A stretch of 64,000 nucleotides of DNA from Medicago truncatula (GCF_003473485.1 NC_053047.1:5285001-5349000), one strand, 5' to 3'. Positions 37,476 to 50,223 are shown, counted from the stretch's first letter. The notes: a model not told the origin generated them from the letters alone. Program-made: numbers and translations.

Positions 37476-40400
37476 ATGTCTTCCACCAATAATTTTCGAC
37501 AATCTGCGAAAGCAATTTCTAATTGGAGAAAAGTTAGAATAGTATTTAGTGCACTTGCTCGCTTCAAATACTATGCATCTCTTCGAAACGACACATGGAT
37601 GCATGATGTGTTCCTAAGTTTTAGTGGAAAGGAGACGCGTGCATCTTTCACTTCGCATCTCTATGCTTCTCTTCAAAACGCCGGATTTCGTGTTTTCAGG
37701 GACGACGATTCGCTTCAAAGAGGAGATCACATTTCAACATCACTCTTGCGAGCAATTGAACAGACTCGAATTTCTATCATCGTTTTTTCAAAAAATTACG
37801 CCCAATCGCGATGGTGTCTTGATGAGTTGTTGAGGATAATGGAGTGTCAGAAAACCATTGGACAAATTGTTCTTCCAGTGTTCTTCAATGTAGATCCATC
37901 GGAAGTCCGTCATCAAACCGGTGAATTCGGAAAAGCATTTCAAATTCTTTTGAATAGGAGGATAGAGAAGGAAGAACCTGAGTTGATAGAATTCAACTTG
38001 GAGATGAAGTTGAGAACAGCGCTTCGTCAGGCAGCTGGCCTTGCTGGGTTCGTTGTCCCAAACTCCAGGTAATTTTTTTCAGAAATAAAGAGGTCTTGTG
38101 CTTTTTTTGAAGTCTATTTAGGTAAATAAAAGTCTAGATATCACGGGAAGAACTGTAATAGAACAGTTCATTGCAGGCATACTTAAAAATAAACCTTATG
38201 TCTATCAGACCGGCATACTTAAAAATAAGTACATGCCATTGCAGGCCAGATTTAGGTCTTGCAAAACCTAACTCGATCTAACATATCTCCACTTGGAATA
38301 AACTATTAAATTAGTCTCTATACTATAATATTATCTCCAATTTAGCATCTAAACTATGCAAATATAATAAATAGTCCCTCAAGAGTCAAGTATATAAAAT
38401 GTGTCAATTCAATCCCAGTTATTAAAATTTCAAAGACTAAATTAAATAAATTTTCATATAATTTAACTTTAGGACTAAATTCATATGGTTTAAGGACATT
38501 TTTTTTTGTGAAGAAGCTGGTTTAAGGACTTCTTATTATATTTTTGTAGTGTAGGGACTGAATATTATTGGTTTGCTAAGAAGTAGGGATCAATATAGCA
38601 GTGTAAATGAGCTGATTTTTGTGATTCACTCATTGAATATTTGGTTGTTTATTTTTGGCTTAATTACTGATATGGTCCCTTAAGTTATTTGTTGGTTACA
38701 TGGTTACATTTTAGTCTCATAAGTTATTAACATTACAATTTGGTCTCTTTAAGTCATCTTCTGTCAACCAAATAAATCTCCACCGTCAAAACCGTTAACC
38801 CAATGTCTAAGGTGGATACACATTGCAAGTTGTCACGTCACCGTTCACATGTGCCTATTTAACGTTTTGGCAAAAGACTAACGGTGAGGATTTATTTGGC
38901 TAACAAATACTAACTTAAGGGACCAAATTGTAACGTTAATAACTTATGGAACCAAAATGTAACCAACAAATAACTTAAGGACCAAATCATTAATTAAGCC
39001 TTTATTTTTTTTAGAAAAAAGTTTAGATAAGTTGGATTTGGAGACAAACCAATGTAACAGGTATCAAAGCTCGTTGAGCACTTAAATATTTGGTTGTTTA
39101 ATTAAAACTCAAACAAACACATGTAAGCACGCATTTGTAATCCGATTTAAAACTCAGGTTAACAAGAATAACGGTGGACCAGTGAAGATCACTTTCTAAA
39201 AATGATTACATGACTGTGTAAAAGTGTCTCACGACGTGATTAACCAAGGCTCAAATTCTAACTAGATACGTATCCACATTCAACGGTGGACAGTGTCACA
39301 AACAAGATTGATTACCTTGAGGGAGTGAATCCGTAGAAAACCCAAAAAACATAGGTATGTATTTATGTACCTTTTCTTTGATTTATTTTTTGTAGGAATG
39401 AAAGTAAGGCTATCCAGGATATTGTTGAAAATGTTACGCGTAAGCTTGACAAGACAGAATTGTTTATTGCTGATAATCCAGTGGGAGTTGAATCTCGAGT
39501 GCAAGGTATGATTCAACTAATGGAGCAAGATATCCAACAATCAAATGATGTTCTTCTACTGGGGATGTGGGGTATGGGGGGAGTTGGTAAAACAACCATT
39601 GCCAAAGCTATTTACAATAAAATTGGCCGCAATTTTGAAGGTAGAAGCTTCCTTGCAAATATTAGGGAAGTTTGGGAGGAAAATGCTGGAAAAGTGAATT
39701 TACAAGAACAACTTCTCTTTGATATCTGCAAAGATATGGCAACCAAAATTCAAAGCATTGAATGCGGAAAAATCATATTAAAGGATAGACTCTGCCATAA
39801 AAGAGTATTAATATTACTCGATGACGTTAATACATTGGACCAACTAAATGCTTTGTGTGGAAGTCGTAAGTGGTTTGGTTCGGGAAGCAGAATAATCATC
39901 ACCACAAGAGACAGACATATACTTAGTGGGAATAGGGTTAATAAAGTATTCAAAATGAAACACATGGATGAAAGTGAATCAATTGAGCTATTCAGTTGGC
40001 ATGCATTTAAGCAAGCGAGTCCTGCGAAAGATTTTGCTAAAATTTCTAGAAATGTAGTGGAGTATTCTGGGGGATTGCCACTAGCTTTGGAAGTTATTGG
40101 GTCATATTTGTTTGACAGAGGGATAACAGAATGGAAAAGTGCATTGGACAAACTCAAAAGAATTCCTAATAATCAAGTACAGAAGAAGTTAAGAATAAGC
40201 TATGATGCTTTAAATGATGATTATGAGAAAGAAATATTCCTTGATGTAGCTTGTTTCTTTATTGGGAAGGACCGAAATGATGTTACACTTATATTAGATG
40301 GATGTGGACTTTTTGCTGAAATTGGAATAAGTATCCTTGTTGAGCGAAGTCTTGTCACTGTTGATGATAAGAACAAACTTGGAATGCATGATTTGTTGCG

Positions 40401-43400
40401 AGATATGGGAAGAGAAATCATTCGTGGGAAATCACCAGAAGAGCTCGAGGAGCGTTGCAGGTTGTGGTTTCATGAGGATGTGCTTCATGTATTATCAGAT
40501 CAAACTGTAAGATCTTCATATGCTTTATTTGTTGATTTTCACAAGAACTTTGAGAAGTTAGTCTGGTAATGAATTTTTTCACAAGATCAAACTGTAACAA
40601 ATGATTGGCTTTGATACAAGTTTATCTGCCTTGTATCTTTAAGCTCTGTATTTTTTTTTCTTTCAAAGGGAACAAAAGCTATTAAGGGGCTGGCGTTGAA
40701 GTTGCCAAGAGCTAATGAAAAACGTTTTAGCACTAAAGCATTCAAGAAGATGAACAAACTCAGATTGCTCCAACTTGCTGGGGTAAAACTTGATGGAGAT
40801 TTTGAATATCTTTCCAGAAATCTGAGATGGCTGTCTTGGAATGGATTTTGTTTAGCACATATACCAACAAATTTGTGTAGAGAAAATTTAGTTTCCATCG
40901 AGTTAGAGAATAGCCATGTCAAACTATTATGGAAAGAGGCCCAGGTATGGGTTTTGTTTTGTTTTCTTGCATTTCATGAGTTGTTTTCAATTTTCAAATT
41001 GTAATGCTATTTTATTACATCGTACTTTTAAACATTTTTGCATTTTATTTTTGCCAGCCTTTCAAATTGTATAAGTACTTAAGTGAAACTATTCCAAATA
41101 TTCAAGTTGTGAAGCATGTTGTTTTTGTTATGGAACATTAGTTTGTCTAAATTTTGAAGTAAAAAATTGTTTGTTTTTCAAAAACAAAAAAAAAAAAACT
41201 TAAGGAATTAGGAGATGGTTTTAAATTTGATTCTCTTTCAAGTGCATAAACTTTGATACAGTAAAAACTAAAATGGAGGGAAAGAAGATGGTTGTCACAT
41301 TGATTCACTCATTAAAGAAGCTTTACATTTAAAACATTCTATCTCTCGGAAAATGCTCAGACATGGCTTTTTATAATTTCTGCAACATTATATACAGAAA
41401 TTTAGCCTTGTTTCAAAATTTTACACTAATATTGGTGTTAAGGAAATGCTATTGTATTATTTTAAATATTTTACTTTGCACTCTTATGGTTAGTGAGACA
41501 TTGTTATTGCTTCCAGTTTTTTTTTCAAAGCGTCTTCCTTAAGTTTCCCTTTGACTTGTTTGTTCTTGCAGATGATGGAAAAGCTAAAAATTCTAAATCT
41601 TAGTCATTCTCATTGTCTGACGCACACCCCAGACTTTTCATACTTGCCTAAGCTTGAAAAGTTAGTACTCAAAGATTGTTCAATGCTGTCTGAGGTTTCT
41701 CCTAGCATTGGGAATCTCGGCGAAATTCTTCTAATAGATTTTGAAGATTGTGTTAGCCTTCGTAACCTTCCAAGAAGCATTTATAAGTTGAAATCTCTAA
41801 AGACTCTTATTCTTTCAGGGTGTGTAATGATTGAGAAGTTGGAAGAGGATATAGAACAGATGGAATCATTAACCACTCTGCTTGCAAATAACACTGCAAT
41901 AAAAAGGGTACCCTTTTCAGTAGTACGGTCAAAAAGCATTGGATACATTTCATTGTGTGGCCATGTAGGATTTTCACATGATGTTTTTCCATCTATCATT
42001 TGGTCTTGGATGTCACCAACAAATTATCTCCCACCCCTATTTCAAACATGTAATATGATGTCATCTCTTGTTCCTTTAGATGTACCACATAGTAGTTCCC
42101 ATGAACTATCATCAATTTTCAAGTACCTTCCAATTCTTCGAAGTCTTTGGGTGGAATGTAGCTCGGAACTTCAACTTTCTCATGATGCAGCAACAATTTT
42201 GGATGTCTTATATGCGATAGATTATAAGGAGATGGAACCAACTGCAATTACATCACAAGTATCAAATAAGACTACTTCTACATCACAAGTATCAAAACAT
42301 TCCTCAACGTCTCTTTTAATTCAAATTGGAATGAATTGCCGAATAACTAATATTCTGAAAGAGATAATTTTACAGGTTTGACATACTCTCTCTCCCCCTT
42401 GTTTGTGTGTGTGTATCCCCTCATAGATTTGAACTCCTTAGTGTATAAGTCTCTACCAATACTTGTAAGTGTATATGATTATTTGCTATAGGTATAAAAT
42501 ACTTTACTTGACCATAGGTGTAAAATACTTAAAAATTAATAATAATGAAATCCTTAACATTTTTTTTAAATGTCTTCCAAATTCTCACACTTTTTGCTAT
42601 CAAACATTGACAGCTTACTGGACACATCCTATTTTGCATACTTTTACATAATTGATATCTATAATTGCAATGCTTGTTTTTTTAAGCAATTTTTTTTTAT
42701 TAAACCTCAACAGATACACAAGAAGTGCCGCTGTTAACTGATACTTGTTCGGATGAGGCTATAGAGCGTACATTGAAAAAAATATGAAGATAATACACTC
42801 TTATTGAAGCGTACATCTCTGATACTAGTCTCATAGTATAATGCCAATAAGACACTCTTATTGAAGATAATAAAATATTTATCAATTTGAAACTGGCTAA
42901 TTAATAGTTTTACCAATTGTTTTTCAAGTTAACAACTGAGACTTCTTACTCATAAGAAGAACATGAGTATGCATCTTCCATGCCAGTTATATACTCACAA
43001 GACTTCTTACGCAAAAACTGTTACAAACTTACAGTCTTCAAATAGCACATTTTAGATTGGTAACCTATGTCAGTATCATTATCTTCCCTCACTATTTTGG
43101 ATGGTATGGAGTTTTTAAGTGGGACTGATTGTATGTTTTACGAGTCAATGAAAATATTTATTTGTAACAACAAAATATGATTAATTACCTTATAAGGAAA
43201 ATTATATCTTAAATTGTTGATACTTTACAATTAAATTTTGAGCCTATCTTTACTTTTCCAGCAGAATATGGATGGCAACGGGAGTGGTGGTTGTTTCCTC
43301 CCCAATGATAGTTATCCAAATTGGTTAACCTATAGTTCTGAAGGTTCTTCTGTGAAATTTGAAGTTCCTCAAGTGGAAGGGCGTAACTTGAAGACAATTA

Positions 43401-43708
43401 TGTGCAATGTCTGTACTTCAACTCCGGATAATGTAACATCTAGTGGCCTTAAAAACATGTTATTGAAAAATTACACAAAGGCCACCATTCAGCTTTATAA
43501 GAGTGAAGCATTAGTCTCCTTTGAAGATGAAGAGGGGCAGAGGGTAGTATCAAGTCTAGAACCTGGTAACAAAGTGGAGATCCATTTTGTTCTCGAGAAT
43601 GATTTCATTGTGAAGAAGACAACAATTTATCTCGTATACGATGAACCAGTTTCCAAAACAATGGAGTTGTATCATGTCAAGAGATTCTCTACTGATGAGG
43701 AGTGTTGA
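37476..43708 (+). CDS. Gene D: TIR-NB-ARC-LRR-C-JID receptor with unusual N-terminus
   Basis: The exons are 37476-38068, 39396-40506, 40669-40944, 41572-42375 and 43265-43708. They total 3228 nt, 1076 codons, all in phase. Residues 1-41 are basic and amphipathic (AISNWRKVRIVFSALARFKYY) and contain a 1-8-14 calmodulin-binding pattern, W17-F24-F30. The TIR follows (DVFLSFSGKETRASF, catalytic Glu in WCLDEL). The NB-ARC has GMGGVGKTT, LILLDDV, GLPLALE and LGMHDLLRDMG. LRR exons and C-JID follow. The last exon ends early: the final Cys codon and the stop are the first six bases of a Copia LTR inserted at 43703. That removes about 30 C-terminal residues compared with gene C, and function may survive. 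Confidence 0.88.
38657..39000. mobile_element. Mutator-type MITE in gene D intron 1
   Basis: A 344-bp element with long inverted ends (ggcttaatta...taattaagcc, extending through 'taagttatttgttggttaca'). It is flanked by the 9-bp duplication tttattttt (38648-38656, 39001-39009). A 9-bp duplication is typical of Mutator-like elements. There is no coding content, and the element is absent from the matching intron sequence of pseudogene B, so it arrived after that duplication. Confidence 0.85.
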
Positions 43709-44034
43709 GAAGATGAACTTTGATGTAAAGAGAGAAAGAAAGAGAGAAAAATGTGAAAAAGGGAATGAGATTTTTATTAACTTGTAATATAAGGAAGTAC
43801 AGCTTATATAGAGTTTGTTACATGAGGGAACAAGATAAGATATTGTGTACTCATCTATACTATATAGTAACTAACTATTTGACAACTAATCAAGTTAGTT
43901 ACAAGCTATAACAACTCTAAGAAACTATGCAAATTAGTAACTTGTGCTGCAAGTTACTGAAACTCTACTTGTTTCTTCTTCTTCTTCTATATTGAGTAGT
44001 TGTGTCTCTATCTCTTTTATATTATCTTTCAACA
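43703..44034 (-). repeat. 3' LTR of the degenerate Copia element
   Basis: 332 bp. It starts inside the last exon of gene D and provides its stop codon. A purine tract (minus strand gtgggaggc) abuts the inner edge. Confidence 0.85.
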
Positions 44035-46890
44035 GCCTCCCACAAGCTGGACCATGATATATGTTGATCACTCCCAGCTTGCATATGATTGAACTGAATT
44101 TAGGAGGTGGAAGAGCTTTGGTTAAGAAGTCTGCCAATTGCTCATTAGTTGAAATAGGTAGAAGCTTGAGTACACCTTTTTGTAACTTTTCTCTGACCAA
44201 ATGGCAATCAATTTCAAGGTGTTTTGTTCTTTCATGAAAAACTGGATTGGATGCTATGTGAATAGCACTATGACTATCACAATAAAGTACTGGTTATTTA
44301 ACAATCTTGATGTTGAGGTCTTTTAGCAAGTACAATATCCATTGAAGCTCACATGTTGCAACAGATAGAGCCTTATATTTAGCTTCTGAAGAAGACCTTG
44401 AAATTGTTGGTTGCTTCTGTGCTTTCCAAGATATGAGTCAAGAACCCAGAAAGAAACAAAATCCAGTAGTTGACCTTGTATCCGCACAACCTGCCCAATC
44501 TGCATCAACATAACCTAAGATTTGCGCTTCTGATTTTCTAGGGAACAGAAGACCAAGACTAGGAGCATTTTTGAGATATCTTAGGATTCTACATGCAGCT
44601 TTGTAGTGACTAGTAGTAGGAGCATTGAGAAACTGACTCAACTGTTGAGTGGCTAGTGAAATGTCAGGTCTTGTAGTGTTTAAATACGTCAACCTTCCAA
44701 TGAGCCTCCTGTAACAAGACACATTTGTAAATGGCTTACTAGTGTCTAGGTGCAACTTTAATGAAGTATCTAGAGGTGTAGAAGTAGGTTTGGCACCTAG
44801 AAGACCTGAGGATTCAAGCAAATCAAGACAATATTTTCTCTGTGAAATAGAGACTCCTTCTTTAGAATGAGCAACCTTTAATCCCAAAAAATATTTTAGA
44901 ATCCCTAAGTCTTTGATTTTAAACTGATTATCAAGGATACACTTAATTCTATGAAATTCAGGGAGAGATGTGTCAGCCAAAATAATATCATCCACATACA
45001 CCAAAAGTGCTGTGAAATCACTTCCTTGCTGAAGAGTAAACAAAGAATAATCAACAGTGGTTTGACAGTAACCTTCAGCTAAAAGTAATGTTGTCAGTTT
45101 ATCATACCACTTTCTGGTAGCTTGTTTCAAACCATAAAGACTTTTCTTCAATTTACAAACCATGTCAAGTGAATTGGGAACACCTTCTGGAATTGTCATG
45201 TAGACAGTCTCTTATAACACCATGAAGAAAAGCATTATTCACATATAGTTGGTGCAGGTGCCAGTTATGAATAGATGGAATAGCAAGAAGGGTTCTCACT
45301 GTAGTTAGTTTGGCTACATGTGAGAATGTATCAAAAAAATCAAGACCTTCTATTTGATTATAACCCTTAGCCACTTATCTTGCTTTGTATCTTTCAATAG
45401 AACCATCAGCCTTGTACTTGATTCTATGCACCCATTTCCAACCAATGGGTTTGACATTTGGTGGTGCTTCAACAATACACCAAGTGCCATTCTTAGCTAA
45501 AGCCTCTAATTCAAATTCATTGCAGTTAACCAATGCTCAGACTGACATGCTTACTTATAGGTTTTTGGCTCAGTACTTTGTGTGACAGAGATAGAGAAAG
45601 CTTTATGTGTAGGTGACAAATGATGAAAAGAATGAAATGGTGCTATAGGGTAAGAAACACCTGAGTTGACAGCTGGTGGTGACTGAGTAGATGAATTGCA
45701 TACATAGTCTTTTCAAATAAGCTGGTGTAGACCTGATTCTAGTGGATTTATGAAATGTAGGTAAAGTAGCAAATGATGTGGATATGTCAATGGGAGTGTT
45801 ATGAAGAGAATCAGTAGGAAGAGGAGAAATATCAGAAACACTTTCAGTAGTAGGAAGAGGGGAAATATTATAAACGCTGTCATGGATTGACTCTTGACTT
45901 ATATTTGTGTGATAGTTCCATGAAATGTTTAAAGAATTTGACTGATAAGGTAAAATGCATTCATGATGAGTAACATTTATATAAACAGAAATTTGTTTTG
46001 AACGTATGTCTAAGAGAACAACTCCTTTCATCCCACTTTTGTAACCATGAAAAATGCATTTTCTTGCTCTAGAAGCAAGTTTACTTCTATGAGCCTGTAA
46101 AGTAGAAGCATATGCTAATGAACCAAAAACCTGAGTTAGTGTAAATCAGGTTGTGTTTTATGCAATAAAAAATATGGTGAAAGATTTTGTAAAACAGAAC
46201 TAGGCACTCTATTCATGATAGAAACTGCATGAACTGCAGCATAAGACCAAAAATTCTTAGGCAAATGAGATTGAAAGAGTAAAGTTCTAGTAAAGTTTAA
46301 AATGTGTTGGTGTTTTCTCTCAATTCTAACATTTTGTTGAGGTGTTTCAACACAACTAGTTTGATGTAAATTGCCTTTTGATGCATAAAATTGAGAAATG
46401 GTGAATTCAGGACCATTATCACTTCTGACAATTTTCACATTACAATTAAATTGGTTTTCAATGAGATTTATGAAATCAATGACATGTTGTCTGGTTTCAG
46501 TCTTATTTTTCATTAGAGTTAACCAAGTATATCTGCTATAATCATCTACGGCAGTCAAAAAATAAGAATGATTATGAATAGAAGGAACAGAAATGGGGCC
46601 CCAAATATCAAAGTGTATTAGATCAAAGGGCTTTGAGCCTTATTATAACTGTCAGGAAATGAAAGTTTCCTATGTTTAGCATAATGGCATACATCATAGG
46701 TTGCCTTAGAATCAACATGAACAAAAGGGAAACTGGATTGCAACAAATTCATTCTAGAAAAAGAAAGGTGGCCAAGCCTAAAATGTCAAAGAGCACTGTC
46801 TGGTAAAGGAATATTTGTATAAATGGTCTTGCTTGTAGAACAAGCCATCTTATTTGTGAGATTCAAGTAGTACAAAACTTGTGATTTTTT
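43703..46890 (-). mobile_element. Degenerate Copia element truncating gene D, 5' end lost
   Basis: A 332-bp LTR (43703-44034, TGTTGA...TCAACA) adjoins minus-strand pol remnants. These are RNase H (about 43934-44200), reverse transcriptase (44438-45374, with LLVYVDDIILAD and KKSLYGLKQATRKWY), integrase (46136-46620, DDYSRYTWLTL and DNGPEF) and a GAG-pre-integrase piece to about 46880. Frameshifts and stops separate them. The gag region and the 5' LTR are missing; at about 46890 the sequence switches to the duplicated remnant seen at 1610. It is therefore an old, dead insertion. Confidence 0.88.
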
Positions 46891-47530
46891 TGGATGTGGG
46901 CATTTAAACTCAGGTAGAAGAATGGATAAAGTTGTTTCTATTTGAGCTACATAGCAGTTGAAACAGGTAAAGACTAAATCTCTTTTCCATTTTGTGTAGT
47001 ATTGGATTCAACGAGTTCATTCACCATGGCCTTTGTCTCAAAGGTTAACATTTGACTCCTAACAATAAAACCTGTTTGCTCCTTTTTTTAACGAGGGGTA
47101 TGTTTGAATTGGTGGATGGTAGTGTCTTTTCAAGTGTTAGGGGCTTGGAGGTCTCATTCGGTATCATCATGGTGACTTTCTGCATGGTTATTATTGTTGT
47201 AATGGCGACTCGTCTATTATTCACGCCAAGATTTTGACCCTCTTTCATGGGTTCCAATTATGTTGGGATTTTGGTTATAGGAAGGTTGCTTGTTTCTTAG
47301 ATGCAGATCATGTGATTGATTTTTTTAAAAGCGATATAAAGTATATCATCCTTACAGTAGTCTCATTTTAATTTTAATTTAGTCTACATTTTTATTAATC
47401 GCTGAGGAAAACATTATTAAGATTTAAGAGATCAAATCAAAACAGAGGTTGGAAGTTGAAGTCAGTCTACAATTTATATCTTGAGACAGTAAAATAGAAT
47501 AAAAAATAAATAAAAACATGTATGAAAGTA
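46891..47530 (+). mobile_element. LINE-type RNase H remnant, copy 2
   Basis: Near-copy of 1610-2243, starting with the same 'gatgtgggcatttaaactca'. The RNase H-like frame is broken here by indels. It was duplicated together with the 3' end of a TNL. Confidence 0.6.
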
Positions 47531-47607
47531 TCCCCATAAGCTTAACTCTGTTGGTAGGGACATTGTAGAATACATGTAGGGGTCGGGAATTGAACCCCAG
47601 ACATCCC
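47531..47607 (+). repeat. tRNA-derived SINE-like repeat, copy 4
   Basis: Paralogous to the repeat at 2244: 'ataagcttaactctgttggt' then 'cgggaattgaacccc'. It has no organelle insert after it, unlike copy 1. Confidence 0.55.
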
Positions 47608-48067
47608 ATTTATTCAAAAATTAAAACTTAATATGAAGTATGAAACCACTTTTTAGATACTGGTCTGAATTCTAGTTGTTCAACAAAAGTTCCATTTTTT
47701 ATTCTCAATATTTACAGAACTAGATCAATTAGAAAATCCAGATGGATAGATATGATTTAATTTCGAAAAGAAAAAAAACATAATATGCAAAAATTATTCA
47801 AATATGTATGAAAAACAAACATAAGAGATATTCATTCAAACCATAGAAACATGTGTTGTAGCATATACTAATCCAATTAACAAAAAGAGTTTAATTACTC
47901 ACAATCTTTTCCATCTCACATGGAATTATTCACATCAACAAAAATTCAGATAATAATTAATATAAAACTTTAAATAACCAATAACAATTACATTTTCACA
48001 TTAAAATTTGATTACACAATCACATATATATAAACACAAATGGAAACGTGTCCAATATTATTCCAAT

Positions 48068-48368
48068 TGTTAAAATAGTTGGAAGTTATATGTAGTTAGT
48101 TAAGGTAGTTAGACTAGAGTAATTGTAATCAACTATAGTTAGTTGATAAGTAAACTAGAGTTAGTAGTTTGGTTAGAAGTTAGTTAGAGTTAGTTACTCA
48201 AACTAATCTCTTATATATAGGAACACTATTGTACTCATTCAATATCTTTTATCAATCTATTCATTTCTACAATGAGTTTCTATGAGTATCTCCCACATGA
48301 GTACTCTTATGCTTGCTATCTTGCTTACATCTATGACTTTTCTCCCTATGATTCCATGATTCTTAACA
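48068..48368 (+). repeat. 5' LTR of the non-autonomous element
   Basis: 301 bp, bounded by TG...CA, followed immediately by the tRNA-Met primer site. Confidence 0.93.
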
Positions 48369-49648
48369 TGGTATCAGAGCGATACCCTAGGGAGGAAGAT
48401 GAAGATGACGCTTCCGTTGATGATTTTGATGAGGATGCAGTTTCAGTTGAAGATTCCGCTGCAATTGCAGTTTCTGATGAAGATCCCGATGAAGCTTCTT
48501 CAGCAGAATTTGTTTCTTCTGATTTCGTCACAGTTCCAGATTCTAACATCATCTTTGGTAGTTTCGGTCAAGCTTCCGATGCTATTCCAGTGTCTCCGAT
48601 CACGATGATTACACCTTTAATTGAAGGAAAATTGTTCAAGATTGGTGAAATTGATTGTTTTCTTTTGGTTTCTGAGTCTGTTACAGTGGCTGAACAACAA
48701 AGCTCGAATGTGGAATTTCAAGGTTCATCTTCTTCAATCGTATATCAACATGGAAACAACATTGATCAATTCTTGCATCGTAAGAAAATCAAGAGAAGAG
48801 TGCAACTTGCTGCAATGGTGATGCAATTGTCTGAGAAGACGAATGCGTGCACAACCAACGCCATGGTAACTTTTCTTTCAGATTTTTCTGCAGCAAGCTT
48901 ATGCTGTTCTGATTTCGTATTCGATCCCGGCGGTGCGTTTTCCTTGATTATGGTATGTGTTGTTCTCAAAGTACTTCTTCACACATGTTCGCGTTTATGG
49001 TGGATACCTTGGAATCGAGGGAGGCATATACGGATTCAGATGAAACTCCTTCTTCATAATCTCTTTTCAAACCAAAATCCTACCTTAATTCTCAAACTTT
49101 CTAAAGTCACAGCTATGCCAAGAAACAAAAGCCATTTTAGTTGCGTGTTTTCCAATCATCTGAGGTTCCTCATTCGCATTTTCCGAATTCTGTTCCAGAA
49201 GCGTGTCTTTGGAAGAAGCCGATTTTGTTGTGGTCTCAGTCTGAATTTCTGGCTCTCTTTACATTTACAGAAGTGCGTTTGGGTTTGCATGATTACGTTT
49301 GAATCGTGTTTGGTAGCGACAAGCAATTTTGGATGGAACTGTGCTTTCTGTATGTTTTCATATTTGCAGTTGCAGAATCACTTGACAGAATCGCGATTAC
49401 ACAAGAATACTTTTGGAGACGCGCGTTTGGGAAAGAAAGTCTTGTTCCAATTCTCAGAGGAAGATCGCATTTGCAGAACTTTTTTATCAGAATCGCATTT
49501 GCTACAAGTTAGTCTCAAAGTCCTTGCAAAACTGCATCTTAGAAATGTTGATTTGGAAAAGCGCTTATTGGAAACACGCGTTTTGCAAAACCACGTTTGT
49601 ATAAGCTGTTCAGAAGCGTGTTTTGCAGATAGTTATTTCATTGCTTAG
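48272..49648 (+). CDS. Open frame of unknown function inside the LTR element
   Basis: 458 codons starting at an ATG in the 5' LTR (MSFYEYLPHEYS) and running through the primer site. Residues about 35-90 are very acidic, with repeated Asp/Glu/Ser/Ala. The second half is basic and Cys/Phe-rich. I recognise no domain. The internal DNA has repeated motifs such as 'cagaatcgcattt' and 'gcgtttgg', so the second half may be open by chance. It could be a degenerate gag, a captured host fragment, or non-coding filler. Confidence 0.25.
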   Translation: MSFYEYLPHEYSYACYLAYIYDFSPYDSMILNMVSERYPREEDEDDASVDDFDEDAVSVEDSAAIAVSDEDPDEASSAEFVSSDFVTVPDSNIIFGSFGQASDAIPVSPITMITPLIEGKLFKIGEIDCFLLVSESVTVAEQQSSNVEFQGSSSSIVYQHGNNIDQFLHRKKIKRRVQLAAMVMQLSEKTNACTTNAMVTFLSDFSAASLCCSDFVFDPGGAFSLIMVCVVLKVLLHTCSRLWWIPWNRGRHIRIQMKLLLHNLFSNQNPTLILKLSKVTAMPRNKSHFSCVFSNHLRFLIRIFRILFQKRVFGRSRFCCGLSLNFWLSLHLQKCVWVCMITFESCLVATSNFGWNCAFCMFSYLQLQNHLTESRLHKNTFGDARLGKKVLFQFSEEDRICRTFLSESHLLQVSLKVLAKLHLRNVDLEKRLLETRVLQNHVCISCSEACFADSYFIA

Positions 49649-49922
49649 TGAGGTGTGTTCCAGAATTTACAAAGCAGAAGATGAATGGGTGGTGCTGCCA
49701 TTAGTTTCCCAACAAAGGCAAAATTTTCATTTAGGCATGGGATTCCTCAACATCATTAGGCTTCAATATGGGATTTGCTGTTTTTTCACTGTTATTTCGT
49801 GTCTTTTACTAGCTTACACCCCTGTTTCCCTTTAGTCTTTATACTATATAAATTCCAATTGTACTTTCATTGTATTCCAAACTCAAATTGGTGAATTTCC
49901 CCATTTTGAGTTTGAGGGAGGC

Positions 49923-50223
49923 TGTTAAAGTAGTTGGAAGTCATGTGTAGTTAGTTAAGGTAGTTAGACTAGAGTAATTGTAATCAACTATAGTTAGTTG
50001 ATAAGTAAACTAGAGTTAGTAGTTTGGTTAGAAGTTAGTTAGAGTTAGTTACTCAAACTAATCTCTTATATATAGGAACACTATTGTACTCATTCAATAT
50101 CTTTTATCAATCTATTCATTTCTACAATGAGTTTCTATGAGTATCTCCCACATGAGTACTCTTATGCTTGCTATCTTGCTTACATCTATGACTTTTCTCC
50201 CTATGATTCCATGATTCTTAACA
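49923..50223 (+). repeat. 3' LTR of the non-autonomous element
   Basis: 301 bp, differing from the 5' LTR at three positions near its start. Confidence 0.93.

Larger units (their letters stand above)
48068..50223 (+). mobile_element. Non-autonomous LTR retrotransposon, 2156 bp
   Basis: Two 301-bp LTRs (48068-48368, 49923-50223) start TGTTAAA and end TTAACA. The 5-bp duplication ccaat flanks them (48063-48067, 50224-50228). A perfect initiator-Met tRNA primer site tggtatcagagc lies at 48369-48380, and a purine tract (gagggaggc) precedes the second LTR. I count three differences between the LTRs, about 1%. No gag, protease, integrase or reverse transcriptase is present, so it must borrow these from a Copia partner. 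A 458-codon open frame (48272-49648) starts inside the first LTR. Confidence 0.95.
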
